Shown here: positions 7,673-16,700 of the stretch, one piece after another
Layout: the number at the start of each line of letters is the position of its first letter
Numbering within the stretch: the first letter of the stretch is position 1
Virus record (IMG/VR): IMGVR_UViG_3300047300_000076
Coordinates: 1 to 34,871 of that record
DNA from: a virus
Reading direction: 5' to 3' (one strand)
Length of the DNA: 34,871 nucleotides
Position numbers and translations under genes: made by a program
The notes under the pieces: generated by a model
What the model was told of the DNA's origin: nothing
Databases searched by the model: none
Seen by the model: only the letters and a program-made list of their open reading frames with translations

Positions 7673-8346
7673 TGTCTATTGCAATAACCTGGGATGATAG
7701 AGCATTTAAAAAAGAGATGGATAATCTAATACAGTATTCCATTGGATTCTTGGATGGTGTTAAATCTGGCAAGAACGTATTTTTGAATAATTTGGGTAAG
7801 TCAACAGTAGATGCCCTAAAAGACTTTATAGACTCAATGGCCAGAGTTGATCACCAAATGTTGCACCATGTCTATGAGTGGAATCAGACTGGAAATCCAT
7901 CAGCTAGGCTTTTTGACATTAATTATTCTGTAGTTTCTGGAGGCCTATCCATTAATTCAACACTTAGTCAGTCTAAGGTAGCAGCATCTGGAGCAAGTAG
8001 ACCATTCTACAATAAGGCTTACATAATGGAAAATGGTGTTCCAATCACGATTACTCCAAGAAAAAAAGCACTACGCTTTGAGGTAAATGGAGAAACTGTG
8101 TTTACTAAAAAGCCAGTCACAATTACTAATCCTGGTGGACAAGAGGTACAGGGTGGATTTGAGCAGACAATGACAACATTTTTTAATAGCTATTTTTCTC
8201 AAGCATTTTTAGAAAGAAGCGGTATTAATAAGTATTTGCAGACACCAACACTATATGATAAATATCTGTCAGCTGGCATGAAGGGTGGACGCTCTGTTGG
8301 GTTATCTGCAGGCTATAACTGGATGGCAAAGGCAGGTATTGCATAA
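7672..8346 (+). CDS. Neck / tail-completion protein candidate (HK97 gp10-like)
   Basis: 224 residues. It begins with ITWDDRAFKKEMDNLIQYS, a helix like the start of HK97 gp10-type tail-completion proteins, and has the segment SQSKVAASGASRPFYNKAYIM followed by basic ITPRKKALRF. The C-terminus is Gly-rich. Such proteins act at the head-tail interface. Gene order (adaptor, stopper, this protein, tail terminator, tail tube) is the standard one for long-tailed phages and supports the call more than sequence does. Confidence 0.5.
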   Translation: MSIAITWDDRAFKKEMDNLIQYSIGFLDGVKSGKNVFLNNLGKSTVDALKDFIDSMARVDHQMLHHVYEWNQTGNPSARLFDINYSVVSGGLSINSTLSQSKVAASGASRPFYNKAYIMENGVPITITPRKKALRFEVNGETVFTKKPVTITNPGGQEVQGGFEQTMTTFFNSYFSQAFLERSGINKYLQTPTLYDKYLSAGMKGGRSVGLSAGYNWMAKAGIA

Positions 8347-8894
8347 TGGCAATTTATTATCCACCAGCATTTATTAATGCATATATGCAAGAAAAAATTA
8401 CAGAATATTTTAGGGATAACCCTCTAGATGGTTTTACAGGTGATACGACATTGCCCTTTTTCCCAACTTCGCCAACAGATATTGATACCCTAATGGACCA
8501 ATTCCCAAGCGGTAATGGGCAGTTTGCTGTATATGATCGAATGCTAAAAATGCGTAGAAAGCCATTCCCACATATTAAGTCAGAACAGCTGTTGTATTAT
8601 TTTTATGCTACTGGCCAAAACCCAATACCATTCATTATAGAGGTTGCCCAAAGGGTTCAGGATTTACTAGACAACGAAGATGAATCAGCTCAGGAGCTAA
8701 ATTCTTGGGCAAGAGCAAAACAGTCCTCAGATCAGCCTTTGCGTGGCGATAACAACGAGGTGCTCCCACTACCATTCTTTCATAAGATTAGGATATATCA
8801 GCTAGAAGAGACAAGAGATCTCATAGACTTTGGTACAGCCAGGACCTATGCAGGAAACAAAATAATTATTGATTACGATTGGCATAAATCGTAA
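8346..8894 (+). CDS. Tail terminator protein candidate
   Basis: 182 residues. Mixed alpha/beta with FPHIKSEQLLYYFYATG and FIIEVAQRVQDLLDNEDES, then FFHKIRIYQLEETRDLIDFG and a C-terminal GNKIIIDYDWH strand. A strand-helix-strand protein of this size immediately before the major tail protein is normally the tail terminator, which caps the tail tube and joins it to the neck. Position is the main evidence. It starts at a TAATG overlap, and its stop lies within the promoter of the major tail protein: the -35-like CGTAAT covers its last bases. Confidence 0.55.
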   Translation: MAIYYPPAFINAYMQEKITEYFRDNPLDGFTGDTTLPFFPTSPTDIDTLMDQFPSGNGQFAVYDRMLKMRRKPFPHIKSEQLLYYFYATGQNPIPFIIEVAQRVQDLLDNEDESAQELNSWARAKQSSDQPLRGDNNEVLPLPFFHKIRIYQLEETRDLIDFGTARTYAGNKIIIDYDWHKS

Positions 8895-8918
8895 TTATAT
8901 CATAAAGGGCGGTATACT
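8890..8918 (+). promoter_or_regulatory. Structural-gene promoter: CGTAAT-N8-AAAGGGC-N2-TATACT
   Basis: CGTAAT (8890-8895), AAAGGGC (8904-8910) and TATACT (8913-8918) have exactly the order and spacing seen before the protease gene at 3246-3274. Predicted transcription starts near 8925, giving a leader of about 47 bases. In that leader CTTATT (8941-8946) can pair with AATAAG (8955-8960), just before the ribosome-binding site. Confidence 0.55.
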
Positions 8919-8971
8919 TATAACGAGGAAACGAAGCCCACTTATTCCATAAGAAATAAGAGGTGAAAAAT

Positions 8972-9610
8972 ATGGCATATACACGTGGTACAAGTGCCAA
9001 CATTATTGTTGGTGCAGCAGCCCTCTTCACATACGAAGACGGTGTGCTTACTGATGCAGATCTTCCAGCATATGCAGCTGGTAGCTCGTTTGTAGAGACT
9101 CTACAGACAGGAGCAACAGCTCTTAACAACTGGACATCTGACGATGGATTCCGCAATGTTGGTTACACCAGCAACGGTCTTGAACTACAGTTCCAGCCTG
9201 ACTTCGGTGAAGTACAGGTTGACCAGGTTCTTGACGTAGCCAAGCTTTACAAGCAGGGCATGCAGGTTAACATGAACACTACATTTGCTGAAGCTACACT
9301 AGAAAACCTTCTATTTGCTCTTGCAAGCAAGGACACCAACCTGACTTCAGGTACAGGTATCCAGACTCTGAATCTTTCAGCAGGTGAGCTTGGTGAGTGC
9401 CCAGTAGAGCGTGGTCTAGTTGCAGTTGGTCCTGGTACAGGAGACTGTGCAGCAAATGAGGAAAGAATCTATGTTGCTTACCGTGCACTCTCAATTGAGA
9501 ATGTTACAGTAGCTGCAAAGCGTGACGAAGCTACCCAGTTTGAGGTATCTTTCCGTCTGCTTCCAAATGACTCAGCATCTTACGGCAAGATCGTTGATCG
9601 TACATACTAA
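8972..9610 (+). CDS. Major tail (tube) protein
   Basis: 212 residues. ATG 8972 is preferred to the in-frame GTG 8963 because the Shine-Dalgarno AAGAGGTG (8959-8966) lies five bases before it and overlaps the GTG. The protein has the features of tail-tube subunits: N-terminal TSANIIVGAAALFTYEDG, the strand pattern DDGFRNVGYTSNGLELQFQP with GEVQVDQVLDVAKLYKQG, a helix TLENLLFALA after NMNTTFAEA, and a C-terminal half ending EATQFEVSFRLLPNDSASYG. It is flanked by a promoter shared with the capsid unit and by a strong terminator, and Arg codons are mostly CGT/CGC, all consistent with high expression. The next genes are the chaperones and the tape measure. Confidence 0.85.
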   Translation: MAYTRGTSANIIVGAAALFTYEDGVLTDADLPAYAAGSSFVETLQTGATALNNWTSDDGFRNVGYTSNGLELQFQPDFGEVQVDQVLDVAKLYKQGMQVNMNTTFAEATLENLLFALASKDTNLTSGTGIQTLNLSAGELGECPVERGLVAVGPGTGDCAANEERIYVAYRALSIENVTVAAKRDEATQFEVSFRLLPNDSASYGKIVDRTY

Positions 9611-9625
9611 AAATTAAATATAGAG

Positions 9626-9666
9626 AAGGCTGCCCTGGGAAATATCCTGGGGCAGCTTTATTTTTT
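9626..9666 (+). terminator. Strong intrinsic terminator after the major tail protein
   Basis: GCTGCCCTGGGA (9629-9640) pairs along 12 bp (two G-T pairs) with TCCTGGGGCAGC (9645-9656) around the 4-base loop AATA, extended by three outer pairs. It is followed by TTTATTTTTT (9657-9666). This is a canonical rho-independent terminator. The last T of its tract is also the first base of the next promoter's TGC-TATAAT. Confidence 0.9.
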
Positions 9667-9674
9667 GCTATAAT
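9666..9674 (+). promoter_or_regulatory. Extended -10 promoter TGCTATAAT for a leaderless chaperone gene
   Basis: TGC-TATAAT is a perfect extended -10 directly fused to the preceding terminator. Six bases separate it from ATG 9681, so the first transcribed base should be at or next to the A of the start codon. No Shine-Dalgarno sequence can be present in the transcript. Confidence 0.65.
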
Positions 9675-9680
9675 TAACTA

Positions 9681-10376
9681 ATGGCTACAAGCGTATATAC
9701 AAAAGAAACAGTCTCTACTATCGATGGTATTGAGATTGAGGTATCTCCACTCAAGATTATTTATCTTAGAGAATTTATGGAGTCTTTTCAGCTGCTTAAA
9801 GAAGCCATCAATGATGATATGGCTCTCACCTTTATGTGTGATTGCGTAAGGGTAGCTATGAAGCAGTTTTATCCACAGATAGCTAGTGTTAGAGACGTAG
9901 AAGATAATTTTGATATCAAGACAATACGGAATATACTTAAGGCATCTGCTGGTATTAATATAGATCCAGATGAAGAAGATTTGGCTGAGCAAGCAAAGAA
10001 CGATGAAGAAGGATCTACTTGGGAAACTTTTGATATTGTTCCACTAGAGGCTGAGCTTTTTATGCTTGGAATTTGGAGAGACTTTGAGGACTTAGAAAGG
10101 TCAATCTCCATGCCAGAGCTAAAGGCACTTCTAGATGCTAAACGTGAAAAAGATTATGCAGATAAAAAATTTGCTGCTGCTTTGCAGGGCGTAGACCTAG
10201 ATGAGCAAAGTGGTCGTAAAGAAGAAAATGCCTGGGAAAAGATGAAAGCTAGAGTGTTTAGTGGTGGTAAAGCTAATGACTCAAATGACATATTGGCATA
10301 CCAAGGAGCTAATGCATCAAAGGTTGGCTTTGGAATTGGTATGGGCCTAGGCTATGAAGATTTACGTCAAAATTAG
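9681..10376 (+). CDS. Tail assembly chaperone, long form (GT-like)
   Basis: 231 residues. Residues ~8-95 (IDGIEIEVSPLKIIYLREFM, DCVRVAMKQFYPQ, VEDNFDIKTIRNILKASAG) are paralogous to the next gene. The C-terminal part has the T-domain pattern common in these chaperones: LEAELFMLGIWRDFEDLE, then SISMPELKALLDAKREKDY and DKKFAAALQGVDLDE. These proteins keep the tape measure soluble and guide tube polymerisation. In most siphoviruses the long form (GT) is made by programmed ribosomal frameshifting from the short form; here it is one uninterrupted frame with its own promoter. It is probably leaderless, because TATAAT ends six bases before ATG 9681. Confidence 0.75.
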   Translation: MATSVYTKETVSTIDGIEIEVSPLKIIYLREFMESFQLLKEAINDDMALTFMCDCVRVAMKQFYPQIASVRDVEDNFDIKTIRNILKASAGINIDPDEEDLAEQAKNDEEGSTWETFDIVPLEAELFMLGIWRDFEDLERSISMPELKALLDAKREKDYADKKFAAALQGVDLDEQSGRKEENAWEKMKARVFSGGKANDSNDILAYQGANASKVGFGIGMGLGYEDLRQN

Positions 10377-10386
10377 TCAACCCCTA

Positions 10387-10395
10387 TGATATAAT
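10387..10395 (+). promoter_or_regulatory. Extended -10 promoter TGATATAAT
   Basis: TGA-TATAAT is a perfect extended -10 in the gap between the two chaperone genes. Transcription would begin near 10402, about 30 bases before GTG 10432, with the Shine-Dalgarno AAGGAGG (10421-10427) in the leader. The same 9-mer occurs at 3217-3225 and 23631-23639. Confidence 0.55.
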
Positions 10396-10431
10396 AATAT
10401 AACCACACAGTATATGTTCTAAGGAGGAACA

Positions 10432-10743
10432 GTGTCTACAGAAAAGAAAACAATTACTCTTATTGATGGAACAGAAATAGAAATTAGACCTTTGAAGGTT
10501 TCACTATTGCGTCAGTTTATGAAGAAGTTTGAGGGGCTGCCAAAGGTAGCAGACAATAACGATAAGTCAATGGATCTACTTATTGAATGCGTACAGATTG
10601 CTTTTAAGCAGTATGCACCAGAGATTTCAGAAGACAAGGCAAAGCTTGAGGATAACATAGATTTGCCAACGGTGTACAAGATCATTGAGGAAGCATCAGG
10701 TTCTGAGCTTGCTGGACAAGGATTGAGTTCACTTCAAGGATAA
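10432..10743 (+). CDS. Tail assembly chaperone, short form (G-like)
   Basis: 103 residues from GTG 10432, four bases after a strong Shine-Dalgarno AAGGAGG. It aligns over nearly its full length with the N-terminal ~90 residues of the preceding gene: IDGTEIEIRPLKVSLLRQFM, ECVQIAFKQYAPEIS and LEDNIDLPTVYKIIEEASG correspond to IDGIEIEVSPLKIIYLREFM, DCVRVAMKQFYPQIA and VEDNFDIKTIRNILKASAG. It lacks the T-domain. Around its stop, the -1 frame closes at a TAG at 10755 and the +1 frame at a TGA at 10751, so no frameshifted extension into a T-domain is possible. Located 18 bases before the tape measure gene, the usual place for these chaperones. Confidence 0.75.
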   Translation: MSTEKKTITLIDGTEIEIRPLKVSLLRQFMKKFEGLPKVADNNDKSMDLLIECVQIAFKQYAPEISEDKAKLEDNIDLPTVYKIIEEASGSELAGQGLSSLQG

Positions 10744-10761
10744 CCAGGAGTGAGTAGTTGA

Positions 10762-13700
10762 ATGGCTGATATCCAGTCTAATATCCAAGTTAATATTGAT
10801 ACGTCTAGTGCTCTAGCGTCTATCAAAGCTCTTCAGGGTCAGATATCAGCCTTTCAAAAAGAAATGGCTAGCTCTTCAGCAGCCAATGCACTTGTAGCAA
10901 AGAATCTTCAAAAGGCATTAATAGATGATGTTAATGCAACTGGTAAATTTTCTGCAAGTATAAAAACTGTTACATCAACAACAGATTACTTTACAAGATC
11001 TCTTGAAAAGAATAAGCTCTCACTAGGAGAGTACTTCCGCTATGGAATGGCTTCTAGCAAGAGCTTTTCTCGTATGTTCCAGCACGAGTTTGAAACAATC
11101 AATAAGGTTGCTCGTGAACGTGTCAAGGATTTGCAGACACAATATATTTCTCTTGGCAAGGATGCTTCTGGTGCAACCAAAGCTATTGCTATTAGACCGC
11201 TTGCACTAGACCTTGAAAGTGTTGCCACTAAAGCACAAATGGCTGCACAAAGAACACAGCTATTTAATCAGATCCTAAAGCAAGGATCTACTAATCTTCT
11301 AAACTTTGGTAAGAATACTCAGTGGGCTGGTCGTCAGCTTATGGTTGGTTTTACAATTCCACTTTCTATATTTGGTGCAAAGGCTGCTCAAGAATTTAAA
11401 AAGTTAGAAGAGCAGTCAATTAGATTTAAGCGTGTGTATGGCGATTCTATGACAACGCCAGAGCAAGCTGATGAAATGATTCAGCAACTAAGAACTCTTG
11501 GTCTTGAGTTTACTAAGTATGGAGTTGCCCTAGAGCAAACAATGGAGCTAGCTGCAAATGCTGCTGCAATGGGTAAGACTGGTCAGGATCTTCTTGCACA
11601 GGTTAGCCAAGCAAACGTACTTGGTGTACTTGGTGGGGTAAATCAAGAACAGGCACTCGAAACTACTATATCACTAACCAATGCATTTGGATACAGTGTC
11701 GAACAACTTACAAATAAGGTAAACTTCCTTAACGCAGTAGAAAACCAGACAGTCCTATCTATTGAAGATTTGACAACTGCTATCCCAAAGGCTGGTCCTG
11801 TTGTTCAGCAATTGGGTGGAGACGTAGAAGATCTAGCCTTCTTCATGACAGCAATGAAGGAAGGTGGAATTAATGCATCAGAAGGTGCTAACGCACTAAA
11901 GTCTGGTCTAGCATCTTTGATTAATCCAACAGACAAAGCTTCAAATATGTTGCTTGGTATGGGAATTAACCTTAGAGAGATCGTTTCTCAAAATGAGGGT
12001 AACGTTGCTGGTGTAGTTGTTGAATTTGCAAAGGCACTGGACGCACTTGATCCAACAACAAGAGCACAGGCTATTGAACAACTATTTGGCAAGTTCCAGT
12101 TCTCACGTCTATCTACACTTTTCCAAAATGTAATTGGCGAAGGAACACAGGCTCAAAGAGTCCTAGAGATTACAAACATGACAACTGCACAGCTTGCTGC
12201 AATGTCAAGAAAAGAGCTTGGTCAGGTAGAGCAGTCAGCTCTATACAAGTTCCAAGCTGCTATTGAAAGATTTAATGCTGCCTTGGCACCAGTTGGTGAG
12301 CAGTTCATGAAGATGGTCACACCACTGATTGATTTTGGAACTAGAGTGCTAACTATGTTTGATAATATGTCAGATGGTGCAAAGGGATTTGTTACAGCTC
12401 TGATTGGAATCGTTGGTGGAATTGCTCCAATCTTCATTATGACATTTGGTCTTGTTGCTAACGCAATTGCAAACGGCATGAAGGGATTCTTGTTTATCAA
12501 GAATGCTATTCAGGGTGCCAAGGAACAAACAACAGATCTTGGCCTTCAGACACAATACATGTCTACAGAACAACTAGAGGCAGCAACAATTGCAGCCTCA
12601 CTTGACCAAGTTCACTCAAAACTTATACAGACATTTACTTCCGAAGCAGGAGCGATTGATAGACTTCGTGTAGCACTAGAAAGAGCTGCTGGAGCACAGG
12701 CAAGATTTGGTGGAGCTTCTGTTGCTAGAGGTGCTGCCAAGCCAAAGAATTTTGCAAATGGTGGAATGGTGGTTTCTGGACCTGGTGGTCCAAAGGGAGA
12801 CAAGATTCCTGCAAACCTTTCAGATGGAGAGGTAGTCCTTTCAGCAGAAACAGTTAAGGAAAATCCAGGCATTGTTGGTGCATTGCTAGCAGGCGGTAAG
12901 ATTAAGATTCCTGGTTTTGTTGACGGTGGTATTGCTGGTGAAAGAATGCACAGCAGGCAAGCACCTGGAGGATATGAGCAGGCACACTTCTCTGGATACC
13001 AAGAGCGTACTGGACGTGAAATACTTAGTCTAGCAAAAGAAGGCTCTAATCTCTACTCAGCTATATTTAAAAAGCTAGAAGCTGAAGCACAACACCTAGG
13101 CCTAACAATGGAACAGGTTATGGATCATGTTTTCCAGGCGTATGATAACCGTGTTGTACAAATGTCAGCAAGCCTAAATAATGCATTTGGTCAGTCTGGC
13201 ATCGGTGGTGGCGTAGAGGCAGGTAGAGTTAAGTCAGAGTTCTCTAAGTCTAGAGAACAAGCTCATGGAATGATTGCTTCACAGCTTGAACGAAATGGTG
13301 TTGCACCAGACGAAATTAAGAGTATCCTTACCCAACTGGCAGATCAGGTGGACATGGGATTGTCTCAATTTGGAGACGAAGTTGAGATAACTGGAGAAGA
13401 TCTAGATAATGTCATTACAGCAGCTTACGAGGCTGTTTCAAAGGGCAACGACAAGCTTAAGAAGGCGTATGACGAGCTTTCTGAAATAAGTGGTTTTGCA
13501 TCAACAATTCGCAATGCGAAGGGTGGAAACTCAATCACTAGACTAAGTGCTACTGACAGAACTTCTGCTAGCCCATTCTACAAGGCAGATGCTCAGCGTA
13601 GAAAGAACTTTGAAGCAGGAATAAAGTATTCACAGAATCCAGATGTTTCATTCTTCCCAAGAGTTTCTAAGAGAGAAATTCCAGAAAGATATACCCCTGC

Positions 13701-16700
13701 ATTTGATGCAATTAGACAGCAAAATCCAGAAGCAGCAACCGCTATCATTCAGGAAGAAGATAAGCGTAAGCGTCTAATGATGATTGAGCAAGAGGCTCAC
13801 AAACTTGGCATTCAAATTGCTGAAGCAGCAACTGGTGGTGTGGCTGATGGTATTAGAATGGTTACTGACCAACAGTCTCCATCAAAGGAAGCAGACAAGC
13901 TTGGACGAAATACTGGTCAAGGATATCTAGATGGTGCTAAGTCTAAGGTTGACGATGCAAGAACAGTTGGTGAGCAAACTGGAGATGCTATGGCTAAAGC
14001 TGCAGCATCAAAAGCAAACCTATATGGATCAGTTACTCCAAGTCCAGAGCTTAAGGCTGCAAGAAGAAAATACGGGTCAGTTGACAACATCCCTCCAGCA
14101 GTACTAGAAAAGCTAACGACTGGGCTGACCAATGTTGGAGATGCTACAGAAAAGGCATCAATTAGCATTGGCTCTGTTGCTAATCGTGCTATGGCAGCAT
14201 CTGGTGCACTAAGCTCTGCAGTATTTATGTTACAGGGTTTTGGTATGGATCTTGGTGTATTCGGAGATGCAGTTGGCACATTGTCTAATGCTATGTTTGC
14301 TCTAGCTGCTACAACACAACTTGTAAGCAGAAGCCAAACAATTATGAGTGCACTTAATGTTGCTGGTATCGCTAACCTAAAGGGATTTACTGGATTGTTT
14401 AAAGGTGCAGGCTTCCTTGGAGGTATTAAAAATGTTTTTAGTGCAATTAGTAAGTTTGGTGGGGCACTAACTGGACTATCAAGAGTAATATTTAGATTTA
14501 TTCCATATGTTGGCTGGGCATTCCTAGCCTTTGAAGCATTCCAATTCTTGTCTAAAGAGATAGAGAAGAGCCAGCAAAAGATAACAGGTCTTGGAGATGT
14601 AGCAAGACTAACCGCAGACAAGTTGTCTAAAATTGGAAATGCATTTGGATTTGATCCTGCAAAGCCAACTGACTTTGGAGCAAGAGTTGGAACATCTGAT
14701 AGTAGTGCAGGAACTGGAGACGTTCAGACAGGAAGAGAAAAGTTGCTTTCTGGATACGAAGGAGATACTCCAGAAGACCAGTTTAAGAAGTTTAAAGAAG
14801 ATTATCAGGCAGAAATCAACGGACTAAGTGAGGCAACTACAGAGCAGGCAACTAGAGCACTTTCTAGTACCGCACGTCAGCTATATGCTTCTGGTGCCAC
14901 ACAAGAAGCAGTTGACGCAACCATTAGGGCACTTATTGATTCAGTAGAAGGAAATCCAGAACTTGCAAAGGTAGATGCAGGCAAAATTATTGGAAATGTC
15001 TTTGACCCAACTAAGCCAGAATCTCTTCAGGCAATCAAAGATGCAGCTAAGACATCAGTAGATACGCTAACCTCATCGCTTGATGCCTATCGTAAAGCTA
15101 ATCCTGATATTGGTAAAGATACATCATCTGATCTATTTGGTGGAATGTTTAATTCCCCAGGTGTTGCATATACTCCAGGTTTAGGTGCAGGTGTAGCAAA
15201 CGACGCACCAAAGCCAGAGTTTGATACTAATACAATTAAAGAAATGAATATCTTGGCAGCAGAAACTGCAACATCTGCAGATGCTCTCTATCAAGCATTT
15301 AGTCTTGGGTCAATCGGTGCAGATGAGCTTATGCAATCTGTAGATGGTCTAATATCTCCAATTGAAGCACTTGGAGAAGATGTTCAGGCAAAACTAGTTC
15401 CACTGCTAGTTGATCAGCTAGGACCTACATTTAAAGATCAGACTAAAGATATCAAAAACTATGCAGACGTTCTATATATGGCAAAATATGTCATGGCTGG
15501 TGGGGTCATTACGGAAGAGCAACTCAATAAGATTAAGAGTGGGTCAAGTGCAGTTAGTATTCTGGGTGGTACTTATGGAGATTTGGCAATACAAACTGAA
15601 AATGCTCGCAAGGCTGAAGAAAAGAGACAGGCTGCTGTAGACAATGCTGCTTATGTAAAGGCACAGATTAGTGGTGTGCAGGATCAAATTAACTCATACA
15701 ACATATTGAGAGATGCTGGCTTTAGTGCAGCAGAAGCATTGGCATTTACTAATGATGAAACAATTAGATCTGCAGTTCTTGCTGCTGGGTCTGCTGCTGC
15801 CCTTGGTGATCTAAAGGACAAACTTGTTGAGCTGTCTGGACTTCAGGCAAAGTGGAGTAAGATTAGTGGTGCAGGTGCTGGTGGAAAAAAGAGTCCATTC
15901 CAAGAAGCTGTAGACTCACTTAAGGAGCAAAAGACAACTATTACTAATGCAGCATCTGCATATTCTAAGCTTCGTAAGGCCAACATGAATGTTGCAACTT
16001 CTTGGAAATATGCTAATGATGCAACAGTTGCTGCAGGACTTGCATCTGCAAAGACAACAACACAGATTAAAAAGATTGTTGCTGCTATTAAAGAACTTGA
16101 AAAGCAAACTGCAAAAAATGCATGGGGCAACTTCACTAAGCAAACAGAGGCTGCAAAAACAGCACTCGCTAATCAGTCAAAGATGGCTACTATTCTTGGT
16201 AAGATTGGTGCGTCTGCTGAAGAAATTGACGCACTGATCAATGATGAGAATTTGGCTGCAGGTTTTAAGGCTGGAACTGTAACAGCAAAGCAGCTAGAGG
16301 AAGCACTAAAGAAAATTCGTGCAAATGCAGACATTGAGCTAAAGATAAAGATGGCTACCCCAGAAGGAATGCAGTCTATTTTTGATGATGCCTACAGCAA
16401 GGTTCAAGAAGCTTTCTCAGCTCAAGAGACTCAGATTACACTCGACTTTAAGCTTGGAACAAACCTGAGCGGTGCAAACAAGGATCTTATTAACACTGAT
16501 AAAATTGATAAGGTAATTGCTGATGCAGAAAGTCAGATTGCTGATATCAACTATCAGATTGATGATTACGAAGCAGGTATACAGCAAATTGCATGGCAGG
16601 AAGAGGCTATCAATGATAAGTACGACGCTAGAGGAAAAGCACTAGACAAGATTCAAAGAGTAAATGATGCAATTAGCCGTCAGAATAAGGCTCAGCTAAC

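Noticed and set aside
8963-8971. GTG 8963 as start of the major tail protein
   Set aside because: It lies inside the Shine-Dalgarno sequence that fits ATG 8972.
10700-10760. Programmed frameshift at the end of the short chaperone gene
   Set aside because: No slippery heptamer seen, and both other frames stop within about 15 bases, so no T-domain could be added.
13917-14621. 234-codon - strand frame inside the tape measure gene
   Set aside because: Low-complexity antisense translation of Ala/Ser-rich coding sequence, without start signals.
14633-14827. Second + strand frame inside the tape measure gene
   Set aside because: No ribosome-binding site; the Gln/Leu-rich product is an out-of-frame reading of the tape measure.
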